From the NCBI GenBank assembly GCA_016806645.1, contig JACSYO010000389.1:438501-502500 (forward strand): a stretch of DNA of 64,000 nt. Direction: 5' to 3'. The translations under genes were made by a program, and so were the position numbers. Below, piece by piece: positions 1 to 10,040 of this stretch (its first letter is position 1; the number at the start of each line of letters is the position of its first letter). The DNA comes from Ophiodon elongatus. Lineage: Eukaryota > Chordata > Actinopteri > Perciformes > Hexagrammidae. The notes beneath the pieces are model-generated. The model was not told where the DNA came from, did no database searches, and saw only the letters and a list, made by a program, of their open reading frames with translations.

Positions 1-559
1 ATGCTAAGCTAAGCTAATCGGCTGCTGATTCATATTTAACGTACAAGCATGGGAGTGGTATCAATCTTCTTAACCCGTGTCAATATTTCTCAATCTGAAA
101 TTTAACATCTATAATTTAAAAACAACGAAGTAAACTCCTTCGGCTGAGGATTATGGGATCCGACCAAAAGGTCCAGACCACCTACTAAATGGAACTTGTA
201 GTGAGATTGTTTTGTCAGCAGAAATAAATTAGACAATTAATCCTGATCAACAGCCACGTTAGTCCAAATACAACCAGCACAATGTTTTGGTGAAAGCTGA
301 TGATCTTGTACAGACTGACCGCTTTTTAAATCATCACGTTCACATCTTTGACCCGACCTATCATCGCCTGGGATATTAAAAAAAACGTCCTACGTCCTGC
401 GACTGTTGCATGGTTGGATGAGTGGCGGTGATTTCTGAGAGTGTGTACAGGACAGCACAGGACAGGACAGGCACACAGCATGAGCACATCTCCAGGACAG
501 CTGGAAGCACCAGAGAGCGATGCATGTGTGCCAGTGAAGCATGTATTAGTAAATCTGAC
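1..559 (-). other. abtb3: Intron 10 (partial)
   Basis: The intron begins with gtcagatt just below exon 10 and runs off the left edge. The first 120 bases hold the 3' part of the TTAAAGGAAYAGTT-type dispersed repeat (gctaagctaa followed by gagtggtatcaatctt). A short direct repeat of acaggacag type occurs at about 446-471. No next exon is visible, so the intron is longer than 559 bases. Confidence 0.85.
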
Positions 560-792
560 CTAAGCTGCGGATGTCTATGGTGATGTCCACATGGCCGTGC
601 TCTGCGCTATGGTACATGGCCTCTCTCAGGGCCCTCAGTTTGGCCTTTCCTGTTCGCAGCGTCCCTCCGCCGTTGGCCTGCGGCGCCAACCTCTTCTCTC
701 CGGGATCCGTACTCTCGGCCAGGATTTCCTCCAGGGACAGCACGTCCCCCTTTTCCTGCTCCGACTGGGACAGGAGCTTCCGGAACACGTTC
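560..792 (-). CDS. abtb3: ABTB3 exon 10 (end of ankyrin block)
   Basis: This 233-nt exon completes an Arg codon, encodes 77 residues and ends with the first base of a Gly codon (phase 2 in, phase 1 out). It starts NVFRKLLSQSEQEKGDVLS and LEEILAEST, passes through a Gly- and Lys-containing linker that is variable in the family, then has KLRALREAMYHSAEHG and HVDITIDIRSL. The EAMYHSAEHG form favours ABTB3 over ABTB2. SAEHGHVDITIDIRSLG resembles a last, degenerate ankyrin repeat. The acceptor is cctccag and the donor gtcagatt is moderately weak. The next exon, off the left edge, should start the VPWTLH-type segment leading to the BTB domain. Confidence 0.95.
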
Positions 793-1402
793 CTGGAGGG
801 GAAGAGGTGGGAAATAAAACCCAGACAGAGATTAAAGGAAAGCACGGTGATAAGACATGGTGACAGATCGTTTCATGGTCAGGGCAGGCTGCGGGGAGGG
901 GATGAGAAAAATGCAAAACATCGAGCATGGCCTGAGGTCACAGACTGGAAAATGCTTCTAATTTAAGCACACACGAACGGTGTTAAATCCACATTAAACC
1001 CATCCATCTCTCGAGCTATGATGGCACTCAAAATATCCTCATGTACTTAATTAAGCACAATCGTTCCGTAGAGTCAAAATATATGAAGCTGAAACTGATT
1101 GCCTCCTCTGAAAAAGAACAGATAGTAAAAACACGTCAAAACAATAACATGAACATTTGTTCACGGCGGCAGATTCATACAAATATTCAAATATTCAACA
1201 TTTCAATGCACTGTTTCAGCTACAGAATGATCCCGAATGTAACGTATACAGTGAGATCACAGCCCGATGATGCATCACTGCTACCATCTGCTTTAGTGAG
1301 GAGGAGCTCTCTAAGAGGCCAAATCCAACGCGACATCATATCCTGTTTGGGAGATTGTTTGATCACGGATGACAAGTTGGTGGAAGGTTCACGGTTGTCA
1401 CT

Positions 1403-2070
1403 TTGAAGCTGTTGGTAGAATGTTGTTTGATCTCCTACAACAGCCACCACTCTTTTTTTGATTTTTGGAGACTTGCTGCTTTCCTCCCATTCAGCTACAA
1501 GATCATTAGTGAGGTCCAACGTGGATGTTGGGTGATAAGGCCTGACTCACAGTCACATTTCAGCTCATCACAAAGCGTAGATCAGTCAAGTTCTTTTACA
1601 CCACATTCTGAAAGCTATTTCTTTAAGGATCTGGCTTTTTGTACTTGGGGTATCGTCATGTTGAGGCAAGGGTTTCCCCCAAACTGTCGCCACATAGATG
1701 CAAGTGCAGCATTGTCTAAAATAGCGGTGCGTACTTTCACTTTAAAGGTGCCAGATCCGAGATTGGAAGCATTTCGAATTCCTCTTAATGACTTTCAACA
1801 TGTTGGCGGCAAGCCAGCGGCTCATAACTAACAGCGCTAACAGTGCTAACAGCGCTAACAGTGCTAACAGTGCAAACTCCTGCGAAAGAGCTGACAGAGC
1901 TTACAGTGTTTACACATAGATAAAAGTTGCTTGCTGCTACAATGATGTTCAGAATGTTAAATACCATAGCAAAGACAAGCTGGGGTCCAGCTCAAACCAT
2001 GAAAAAGCCCCACATCAAAAATAGACAGAGTATGTGGAGTGTCCACATACTTTTAGCCATATGGTTTACA
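1403..2070 (-). mobile_element. Decayed, internally deleted Tc1-like transposon
   Basis: The plus strand at 2041-2070 (gtccacatacttttagccat) is nearly the terminal inverted repeat of a common fish Tc1-like family, read outward. Going down on the minus strand I see fragments that follow the family's transposase order: a ggggctttttcatggttt segment near 2015, cagtttgggggaaaccc near 1680, a segment encoding GLITQHPRWT near 1530, and DLTNDLVAEWE near 1510. The catalytic N-terminal and middle parts are missing, several frames are broken, and no second terminal repeat is evident, so the lower limit is approximate. About 150 bases with a 9-bp tandem repeat (taacagtgc type, 1828-1876) interrupt it. 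It cannot encode an active transposase. The family match is from memory. Confidence 0.72.
1828..1876. repeat. Short 9-bp tandem repeat
   Basis: Five near-identical copies of a 9-mer (taacagcgc/taacagtgc) lie in a row inside the decayed Tc1-like element. The unit length being a multiple of three gives a short antisense open frame reading VSTVSAVS, which is not a gene. Confidence 0.85.
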
Positions 2071-2129
2071 TGTGGTCCATATAAGAAAATAGTTAAAGGA
2101 AACACACTTATTTGCTGTCTTACGAAGGT

Positions 2130-2530
2130 TTAGATTAGAAGATTGATATCAGAAACAGCTCTGTGACCTAGCCTAGCCTTTAGCTTAGCACAAAGACTAG
2201 AAGCAGGGGAAAACAGATACAAGAAAACTCCAAAGTCATATTTACACATTTATTTTGTGTATTTAACATGTAGATATAGAAAACTTGTTTAGTACACTTG
2301 TCTAACTCTAAACCAAACTCAGGTGGTTTTGGGATACATTGGTGGATAGCTTACAAGCTAACATGTAAGACAAAACAAGCTAGCTGTTTTGTTGTTGATG
2401 CTCGCTGGTCCTACTTCCAGACTGCTAACCTTCTCCCAACGAAAATCAAACAAAATATAACTGATATCTTCTCTTCTAAGTCTTGGTAAGATTACAAATA
2501 CCTTTATTTATCCCAAAAAATAGTCATAGA
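2130..2530. repeat. Dispersed repeat, TTAAAGGAAYAGTT family, diverged copy
   Basis: The stretch has the motif order of the same family seen better preserved at 4955: ttagcttagca followed by aagactagaagcagggg and a later gctaa segment. It is strongly diverged and the ends are uncertain. I recognise the family as common in spiny-rayed fish, but cannot name it in a database. Confidence 0.5.
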
Positions 2531-3046
2531 AAGGTTGTAGCTCTAAGTAGCCAATCACATTTCTGAAGTAGCTCAGACGTGCATAAGTAAAAATGTATTC
2601 AAAAATTAGTAAACACTGTCTCATTTCCAATTCTTATTTTTTTTTCTTGCCTTATATACAAACTTTACGCCAAACCGTCTCACAACCAATCCTAATGCAG
2701 TTTGGACCAGCTCACGACTCGCTGCAGCATTATCGCCATTCCATAATTGATTGTCTTAATAATGCTGCACGTAATAGTGTTGTTGGCTTACCACTCCACT
2801 TCCTGACAGCTCTCTCTGCGCTGAATGTTAACGGGCTTTATCTTACTCAGCTGCGGGGAAATTATGTCAAACTGGAGCCGTAAGTGCCGCTGAATGGACT
2901 GCAGCAGCTTATCGTCGCCTGCTGTCTGACAGGGAGATATCTGCTTCTCAAATGCTGCAGGATTTCGTGAGAGGCCGATAGACCAGGGCCCAGTGTGTAA
3001 ATGGATCAATACTGTGGTAATGGATATATCTCTGGTGACTGGCACC

Positions 3047-3095
3047 TGTGTGTGTGTCCCTGTGTGTGTGTGTGTGTGTGTCCCTGTGTGTGTGA
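3047..3095. repeat. (GT)n microsatellite
   Basis: This interrupted GT tract has two tccctgtgtg interruptions. It lies within 15 nt of the exon 9 donor, so the pre-mRNA has a CA-rich stretch at the start of intron 9. Confidence 0.95.
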
Positions 3096-3108
3096 TTGCC
3101 TGTATTAC

Positions 3109-3244
3109 CTGTGGCCGTGTGCTGCTGCCAGGCTGAATGAGTTCATGTCTCCCAGCGGTGCAGAGGATATGCCGTTTCGACACATGGTCCCGATCATGGG
3201 GTCGGCCCCTCTCTCCAGAAGCAAACTCACCAGCTCAAAGTTAC
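3109..3244 (-). CDS. abtb3: ABTB3 exon 9 (ankyrin repeats)
   Basis: This 136-nt exon completes a Gly codon, encodes 44 residues and ends with AG of an Arg codon (phase 1 in, phase 2 out). The peptide is NFELVSLLLERGADPMIG, TMCRNGISSAPLGDMNSF, SLAAAHGH. The first part is the second helix and turn of the repeat started in exon 8 (LLLERGADP). The loop TMCRNGISS is a family signature. SFSLAAAHGH begins another repeat that continues in exon 10. The acceptor is tggttag, a less common TAG type, and the donor is gtaataca. A (GT)n-rich stretch lies within 15 nt below the donor on the genomic plus strand, so the intron starts next to a CA-repeat in the pre-mRNA. Confidence 0.95.
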
Positions 3245-3336
3245 CTAACCAGGAGGACACATGAAGCACACGAACAAAAGGGTGAACGCTCTAAACTACA
3301 GCTTACACTTCATGCTTTGCAACCATCTATGTTGAC

Positions 3337-4288
3337 CAGTGGTGGAATGTTATTCGTTAAAATCAAGTATTATATTTTAAGTGCAATTTATAGATATCTA
3401 TCTATATAGAAAAAGCCAATCTTCTCGCTGATGGTCTTGTTTACTTGTGAAGGTCATATAGAGGCATCTATATACAGTATATATATATATATTCATCTGA
3501 TAGCTACTTTGCTTATTAAGAATTCTCCAGAGGTGAAACTAACTAAATACATTTACTCAAGTATTGTACATAGGTACAATTTTTACATACTTTACTTGAA
3601 TATGTATATTTCATACTACTTTATACTTCCACTCCACTACACTTATTTGTCATTTATAATTTACTAGTTACTTTTTAAATAAAAAACGAATGATGCGTTT
3701 CCCATATAGCCAACATTATAATGAGGGACTACTTTATGTTTCAGTAACACATCGTTGCATGCACTATTAGGTGCGTATTGATCTGTATGTGTTGTAAAGT
3801 TTGGATTCAACCAGGAAAGAACCATAAAAACATGGTTATCTTCTCCAGTGTTGTTATAAATAACTTGTTGTGTAAAAATGCCACAAACACAACAAACTGG
3901 CAAAGAGAATTATGGACCAACATCTTATCTGATAACAACACTCGGAGGAAAGGAGGTGAAAAGGACACACACACCTAGACGGAGTGCATAAGTCCTATGT
4001 TTATGTGTACTAGTATACAAAGTATCTGGAAATGGTTCCACATTGACAAACTACAGAAATGAAATACTCTTACATGTATTCATTACTTATACAAAACTAA
4101 TAACATGGTATTCTATATTAATATTGCACTGTGAAGGGAGCCATTCTGCATAATGAGTACTTTTACTTTTGATACTTTGAAGTGCATTTTGCTTCAGTAA
4201 CATTTTTAAATTCAAGGATTTTACATATAATGGAGTATTTCTACAGTGTGGTATCTTATATAAGTAAAGGATCTGAGTAGCAGCACTG
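3337..4288 (+). mobile_element. Non-autonomous element with CAGTGGTGGA ends
   Basis: The element begins cagtggtggaatg and ends ggatctgagtagcagcactg, consistent with short terminal inverted repeats of the cagtggtgga type. Internal motifs include acatttactcaagta, tttatacttccactccacta, gccattctgcataatgagta and taatggagtatttctacag. I recognise these as a very common fish repeat. About 380 bases in the middle (3680-4060) do not fit the family and may be divergence or an insertion. There is no coding capacity. Confidence 0.65.
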
Positions 4289-4954
4289 ACGTCTGAGGTG
4301 AAGTGGTTCTTTAAGTGGCTGTTGAAGTGGACAACAACAAAACATAAAGCATCGAAATTCCTTTTCATATTCACTGAATTCCACGTGGTAGCTGCCAGTT
4401 AAACGACCATGGCAGTGAGATCTGCTCTGCTGGGAACAAAACAAGTCAAAACTAATCCCTGATGCACTCAGCCGAGCATTAAGAACGGGAACTACTGTAG
4501 GTGTCAGTTTAAAAGTAATTTAAACACTTCACTGCTCATTTAAAATCAGCTGATACTCGCATAGCCAACTCAAGCTTTTATATCCCGGTAAAGTTAATGT
4601 AACAGGCTGGAGCCTGAATCTGCATACAATTATTCTCTCATTGCTATTCATTAGCTAAATTTGCTTTGGGATTGTAGTCTTTATTTAATCTACATTATTT
4701 ATTATGGATGTTAATAGTATTCATTATCCGTGCCTGTGTGTTTTAAGTCACTCGCTACCGTGGCAACGCGGCTGCCTACACCTTCCTTGAGGTTACTCTT
4801 TGTAACATGAAGATTCACTGCAGTGCGTTACGTTTGACTGAACTTTAATTTAACTTTTTAAAATAACGTTCATTAGAATTAATTAAAAAAGGCTGCAGTT
4901 TAGATATTTCTACTGTTAATAATAAGTCAATCATTAGGCAAATATGTGATGTAT

Positions 4955-5879
4955 TCAAAGGAACAGTTGATGCCACTCTCATGTCTGTGAGTTTGATGCC
5001 TGGAACTAGCAGCCAGTTAGCTTAGCTTAGCATAACGACTGGAAATAGGCATTTAGCCCGGCTCTGTCCAAAGATAACAAAATATGCCTCCCAGCTCTTC
5101 TAAAGCTCATTAATTCACATGTTACAAAAAATTAAGTGTAAAATCAACAATTTGAGGCTTTAAGTGTGAGACTAGAGTTTCCACTGGTTGCTTAAGTGTT
5201 ATATGTTTCCCCCCGCTTCCAGACTTTATGTTAAGCTAAGCTAACCAGCTGCTGGCTTTAGCTTCATATTTTTTCATTTAACCTTTATTAAATATATATT
5301 AAAAATCTCTTTTTCAAGAGCGTCCTGGCCAACACAGACAGCATCGCATTTAACAATGTTGCAGACACAAAAACAACAGATAACAATTTAAAAAGGAACA
5401 AACTACAGAATTGTAACATTTAAAAAACATTCATCAGCATCAGGGACCCATTGATTAAAACATCCGCAGCCAGATGTGCCAGCCTCTGACTCACTTAAAT
5501 GTCATTTAAATGCATCCAGACAGACCTGCTCCCATTTTTAAACTAATTCCAAGCAGAGGGAGCTGCATACTTAAATACTTACATTTTTCTTTTTACAAAT
5601 CAGTCCAGGCTTTAGGGACAGGTAGTAGGAGTAAGTCCTGAGAGTGAAGACAATAATGCCCCATACTTTTTTGGGGGGATGTAGAGCCGTAGGTAAGATG
5701 GAAGCACTCCAAGGATGACTTTACAAATAAAGATATGCCAGTGGTTAAGTCTACAGGTGGACGAGGCAAACCGTCCAACCCGAGCATGCAAAGACTATGA
5801 GAGTGGTATCAATCTTATCGTCTAACTCTCGGCAAAGAAAAGAAAATGTTCCTCCCCAAATGTCAAACTATTCCTTTAA
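4955..5879 (+). mobile_element. Non-autonomous element with TTAAAGGAAYAGTT ends, split
   Basis: The left end tcaaaggaacagtt and right end aactattcctttaa are inverted copies of each other with about two differences. Between them are the family's usual blocks: gccagttagcttagcttagc, ggctctgtccaaag, gctaagctaaccagctgctg and gagagtggtatcaatctt. Roughly 515 bases separate the cttcatattt block from the gagagtggtatc block, where the family normally has only about a dozen, so a second repeat has landed inside. Diverged partial copies lie at 1-120, 2130-2530, 17040-17490, 22080-22380 and 46860-47045. Confidence 0.7.
5275..5790. repeat. Repeat nested in the 4955-5879 element
   Basis: The insert begins tttaacctttatta and includes aaaaatctctttttcaagag and gtcctggcc, a motif set I know from a widespread fish repeat. 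Its right end joins actatgagagtgg, which continues the host element. No target-site duplication can be defined with confidence. A short antisense open frame inside has no recognisable domain. Confidence 0.55.
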
Positions 5880-6222
5880 ATGCACATTCAGTTCTGCTTT
5901 GACAGATAAGTCCTGTCAGTTTAAAGCCCATTTTGACTGAATAAAACCACATGCTGCAGGTTCTTTCATACGTGGCTGCACAATCACGAGGAGCAGCATT
6001 TCAAATCCAGTGCATTCTCGAATCTCAGGGAGTAATTTAAAGTGATGAATTAATTAGATGATTAAAGCAGAAGGCTTTCTGGCGAGCTTAAAATCACGCA
6101 TGTCATGACCAATATCCCTGATACGGCGTATTTCGAGAATAAAAACAGTTGGGTCAAATATGGACGTCTGGACTCTGAAAGTGAAGAGAAATCCACATTA
6201 TTTGCTGCTCGTGTGTGATTAC

Positions 6223-6316
6223 CTGCAGCGGAGGCCAGCTGGAGAGGGGTCTCCGTGTAGTTCTCCGCCCCATCCTGCAGGGCGCCCTCCACGTTCGCTC
6301 TGTTATCCAGCAACAA
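6223..6316 (-). CDS. abtb3: ABTB3 exon 8 (ankyrin repeats)
   Basis: This 94-nt exon enters at phase 0 and leaves at phase 1 with the first base of a Gly codon. It encodes 31 residues: LLLDNRANVEGALQDGAE then NYTETPLQLASAA. The first part completes the repeat begun in exon 7, with DNRANVEG in place of the usual DAGA-type turn. The second part (TETPLQLASAAG) starts the next repeat, which finishes in exon 9. The acceptor gccacag is preceded by an exceptionally long pyrimidine tract. The donor is gtaatcac. The sequence tracks ABTB3 closely, differing mainly at the DNRA turn and in the acidic loop. Confidence 0.95.
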
Positions 6317-7093
6317 CTGTGGCGGGGATGGAGGGAGGTGGAAGAGGAAGGGAGGGAGGAAGGGAGGGGGAAAACAAACCAGGGGGGGGGGTTGGGGGGG
6401 GAGGAAGTAAACAGGCGAGGGGGAGACGGTGTGTTACATTCAGGCTTGGCAACAGGGGAAGCCTCAACTATTGGAAACGTGAACCCCCTGATTTAGAGAT
6501 CGTCCTCGCTCTGGACACTAAACACACTCTCACACTTCCTCATTAGCTTCTTGTTGTTGGTGACGACTTGCCTGAGCTGAGAAAGGGTTTCTTTTTCTAC
6601 CCCCCACACCCCCCCCACCCCACCCCCAAAAAAGAAAACCCCACTTCCGATTGCGGTAGTGCAGATGAATAATACAAAATAATCCTGAGGGCGAAGCTGT
6701 TCATCAGGCTTTCAGCCGGTGTCAGCTCATACAATAACTACCGCAACAGAATTTATTATATATTAGATAATGAACAAAACACTGAAATTTGGCATCCCTG
6801 AAGCTGTGTATCAGGCTGGCTGAGCTCTGCTCTGTTTCGTTAGCCTCCGGAGGTTTCTCCCTGCTGCTGTCGGACAAATCCTTAAGTTGTGGAGGAAACC
6901 AGGGGGCTAGATAACTCATCTACACATCTCTCAATAGCATATTAAAAACAGAGTTTGCCTCGACCAAGTCCTCTCCAAATAATAAAAGAAAACGACATAT
7001 GGCATCATTATTATCATCATTACATCCTCATTTTGGTGCAAAGGTCAGGGCAAGGGCCACAGGTTAATGGTTACAGGTCATAAACGTCACTAC
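6317..7093 (-). other. abtb3: Intron 7, 0.8 kb
   Basis: This is the shortest complete intron in the window, bounded by gtagtgac and gccacag. The last hundred bases before exon 8 are an unusually long pyrimidine tract on the transcribed sense (purine-rich, G-run sequence on the plus strand at 6320-6412). A C-rich stretch on the plus strand at 6600-6650 gives a second G-rich patch in the pre-mRNA. No other element is recognised. Confidence 0.9.
6320..6412. promoter_or_regulatory. Long pyrimidine tract before exon 8, G-run rich on plus strand
   Basis: On the transcribed sense this is about 90 bases of nearly pure C and T ending at the gccacag acceptor of exon 8. The opposite strand has many runs of three or more G (gggagggagg, gggggggggg). 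It is a strong polypyrimidine tract for U2AF, and the plus strand could form quadruplex or triplex structures. The splicing role is inferred from position. Confidence 0.6.
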
Positions 7094-7195
7094 CTGCACG
7101 ACAGGCACGTGTCCGTGTAACACGGCGAAAGTGAGTGGCGTCCCATGGCGCGTTTCAGGATAAACTGAGGGGTGCTTGTTTACTGTGCTTGGCAC
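7094..7195 (-). CDS. abtb3: ABTB3 exon 7 (ankyrin repeat, first helix part)
   Basis: This 102-nt exon is in phase 0 at both ends and encodes 34 residues: VPSTVNKHPSVYPETRH then GTPLTFAVLHGHVPVVQ. The first half is the long inter-repeat loop typical of ABTB2/ABTB3; the second half is the first helix and the start of the second helix of an ankyrin repeat that continues in exon 8 with LLLDNRANVEG. The acceptor is cttcccag. The donor gtagtgac is weak because it lacks the usual A at +3 and has T at +5 after the exonic CAG. The exon is frame-neutral, but skipping it would damage a repeat rather than remove one cleanly. Confidence 0.95.
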
Positions 7196-7453
7196 CTGGG
7201 AAGTCATAGGTGAAGTTCAGGGAGAGAGATATACAGCCATTAACATTCACAGCTCAGGGCGGGAGATGTTGGGGAGGGGGAGGAGGGAGGAGGGGGGGTT
7301 TGGAGCGAGAAAGCAGTATGCAGGAGGAGAAGTGTAAGCAAAGGAGGGCAGGATGGCAGAAGGAGATTTTCCTCTTGAGTTTCACAGAACATCCTGAGCA
7401 GCTTGACTTCTATTTCACATCTCAATCCTCGGCCTGCAGAGCGTATATCACTC

Positions 7454-7467
7454 GCCCGGGCCCGGGC
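7454..7467. repeat. 14-bp GC palindrome
   Basis: The sequence gcccgggcccgggc is identical to its reverse complement and stands out in AT-rich intron. No function is known. Confidence 0.9.
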
Positions 7468-9349
7468 TCTCTAACCGGCGCTCGGCGCTGTCCGCCTAGC
7501 GCCAACTTTTGAATGGCGTGTCATTTCAAAAACGAAATGAAACCAGAGAGAATATACTGTACACAACATTGGCAAAGACTACAGGCACAGTGAAGACGGC
7601 TGCGGTAACGACTCACGAACAAAGCGGCGTCGGGGTAAAATGAAACGATGTCGTTCTGTAATCGACTAAAGTGGCTTCATCGGGGAGGGAATTACAGGAA
7701 TGATTTCTAAATGTCGCCCGGAGGACGAGCGTTTTCCACGACAGACGTTTAATTTAATGTCACATTTCAATTGAGCGCTGATGCTAAACAACAGTGGGAC
7801 TGTTAGTGTTTTTGTGTTCACAGTGATGAATTATTAAGGAGTTCATAACATAAGGCCGTCTCAGCAGAAGCAGAGCCTGCGATGTGTTAAAACATAATTA
7901 CGACTCTGCAGAAGTAGAAGCAGGAGTTACGCAACATCATTTTACTTAGCGGCTCACCCAAATTACAATTAAGAAGTTTTCTTGTATACTTGTCCCGCGG
8001 CGTATTTTAGCCATGCAGATAGTTTGTATTTTATATGTTGAGGTTTATATATATGATATCGATCATGAGCTGTCAATGAGCTGTTATTTGTCTCAGTCTG
8101 TGCATCAGAATAGCCAGAAAAGCATACTGCACAATGCAACCAGCTTCTCTTATCTTTTAGCATTCTGCATTTAAACTACTATGTACTGGGACATACTAAA
8201 TATGTTTCTGTCATACTTAATAGTTTGGTAGCATATGGGGACTGAAAAGTTTCACGTTTCTGATGCCGGTGGAGATTGTTGAGTGGCGCCAACATGAAGC
8301 ATGTTGAGAAAAGACTTTTTCTTTTCAGTAACACACATCTAGCTCTCCACTCTGCTCTCTGTCACGGTGAATTAAAAGAACGTAAAAAGAGCAATAGCAC
8401 TGTAGTAGTCTTCTGTTCAGGAATGAGACGAGAAGTAACAGAAGCTATCCGGATGAAACTTAAGCGACATAACTCCACAACATAGCTCTACATCACGAGG
8501 TAAATGAAGGAATCAAAACACAATTAGTCTTGGGAATAAAATGAAAGCACCATATGGCCTGATCATGTACTACATGTACTTTTTTTTTTTTTACCAAAAG
8601 GTACAAATCTCTTTGTGGTCTATAAATAACTTTATTGGCTGAAACATAAAAAATGACTTTCCCCTCGCTGAAGGTGGAGCCACAGTGTATTGTGGACAAA
8701 TCAGTGCTGAAAACAGATGCGTGGTGCATTGTTTATGTGGGACAGAACATGACTAAGATCTATGTAAGCGCAGAAAACAAATATGAAATTATTATTATTA
8801 TTATTTTAATACCCTGCTTAAAACTGGGACGCCTGGTCACCAGTTTGTCGTGGATGTAGAAGGAGAACATTGGAGCAGCAGCGAGCTACACAGTTTCTTC
8901 CCAAACTAGATTTCATCGTCAAAAGCGACGATATATATAGAAAGTATAAAGTTAAAAGTAGAAAATTGTCCACTTCTTATGACATGCTTGCATTCAAACA
9001 CGTGTAGTTTTTTCCCCCCGGATTTCCCCGTATTCGTGTACAGATTAAGTATCTCAAAACCTTGGCACATAAAAGGATCTGCATGACCAGACTCCATTAG
9101 AAAAACATGAGAAAAAAGGTTTCTTTGTAATTTGGGTGAACTGATTTAAAACATGTATGGATCACAGTGGACTCAGATGATTTACACAGGTAGCGCTTCG
9201 CTTTAGAGTCAACACACCTGCACTGAGTACACACACTAAACCAACGGAGCAATCACAACAACCAACAATGGGGTCACTATGGAGGAGAGTCCATGAAGCA
9301 TTTCTACTCTTGAATATTCTTATTGATAACTACGATTAAAGCAGCAACA

Positions 9350-9393
9350 GACACACACACACACACACACACACACAAAGATACACACACACA
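9350..9393. repeat. (CA)n microsatellite
   Basis: A run of CA dinucleotides with one aaagat interruption. Confidence 0.95.
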
Positions 9394-9775
9394 AAGGACA
9401 CACAGCGGAGACAAAAATGAGGATTTACAATAATAAAAAACGGTTACTTTCACTGTTCTTAGTTAAACACAAGAGCAATGAAGTGCATGCTCCATGTACA
9501 GTCTGTGGTAGCAACTTACACTAAGTGCACACACTGGTGCAACAGTGATGCATCGTGGATGCGGTTTGAAGTAATCTGCTGCTGAACGTCTACAATGTAA
9601 AATGTAATGAAGTAACCGACTGCACTGAGGGAGTATCGGTAGATTATTACTTTACATCATTACTGTTACTGTGCAAATGATCCTCCTCTGTTTGCTCATC
9701 AGTGCACTTCATGTAATAAGCTGCCAGGAGAACACGAGCATGCCGACAGCGGGTGAGGAAATGAAGACAGAGAGG

Positions 9776-9817
9776 AGGGGGGTCGGGAGGGAGGGGGGGG
9801 TTTTGGGGGGGAGGGGC
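9776..9817. repeat. G-run tract (possible quadruplex)
   Basis: Several runs of four or more G are separated by short spacers (gggggtcgggagggaggggg, then ttttggggggg). It lies just downstream of exon 6 in intron 6 on the non-template side. Quadruplex formation is a prediction from sequence pattern only. Confidence 0.6.
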
Positions 9818-9950
9818 AACACAAAGTGGGTTCATCGTTTTCACACAACAAATGTAAATGAACATTTTGGACGAAAAAAAAACAACAACAAAAAAATGTG
9901 GATTTTAATGTGACATTTTGACGGAGTGACGGTGTCTCGTGAACACTGAC

Positions 9951-10040
9951 CTCGCTGTTGATGTCGGCCCCGGCGTCGAGCAGCATCTGGACCATGGCCT
10001 CGTCGCCGCGCACGCAGGCGTACATGAGGGGGGTCATTCC
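9951..10040 (-). CDS. abtb3: ABTB3 exon 6 (one complete ankyrin repeat)
   Basis: This 90-nt exon is in phase 0 at both ends and encodes 30 residues: GMTPLMYACVRGDEAMVQ followed by MLLDAGADINSE. This is a textbook ankyrin repeat with the TPLMYA first helix, a second helix ending in MLLDAGAD, and the start of the loop. The acceptor is ccacag and the donor gtcagtgt. The ankyrin repeats presumably form a protein-binding surface in the N-terminal half of ABTB3. The exon matches one repeat in length and phase, so skipping would remove one repeat without a frameshift. A G-rich tract on the plus strand lies 134 to 175 nt below its donor, in intron 6. Confidence 0.96.

Larger units (their letters stand above)
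793..3108 (-). other. abtb3: Intron 9, 2.3 kb
   Basis: The intron is bounded by gtaataca and cctccag. A (GT)n/CA tract at 3047-3095 lies near its 5' end. A decayed Tc1-like element occupies 1403-2070 and a dispersed repeat copy about 2130-2530. The stretches 800-1400 and 2530-3040 show nothing recognisable. Confidence 0.88.
3245..6222 (-). other. abtb3: Intron 8, 3.0 kb
   Basis: The intron is bounded by gtaatcac and tggttag. Most of it is dispersed repeats: a CAGTGGTGGA-type element at 3337-4288 and a TTAAAGGAAYAGTT-type element at 4955-5879 that is itself split by another repeat. The stretch 4290-4950 is AT-rich with no recognisable content. Confidence 0.88.
7196..9950 (-). other. abtb3: Intron 6, 2.8 kb
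   Basis: The intron is bounded by gtcagtgt and cttcccag. Near its 5' end is a G-run tract at 9776-9817. A (CA)n microsatellite lies at 9350-9393. G-rich sequence at 7262-7300 lies just upstream of the exon 7 acceptor and gives the pre-mRNA a C-rich stretch there. A 14-bp GC palindrome sits at 7454-7467. The remainder (7500-9300) is AT-rich with nothing recognisable. Confidence 0.88.

Noticed and set aside
1403..1831. 142-codon open frame on the plus strand
   Set aside because: It runs antisense through the decayed Tc1-like element; the minus strand carries the recognisable transposase fragments.
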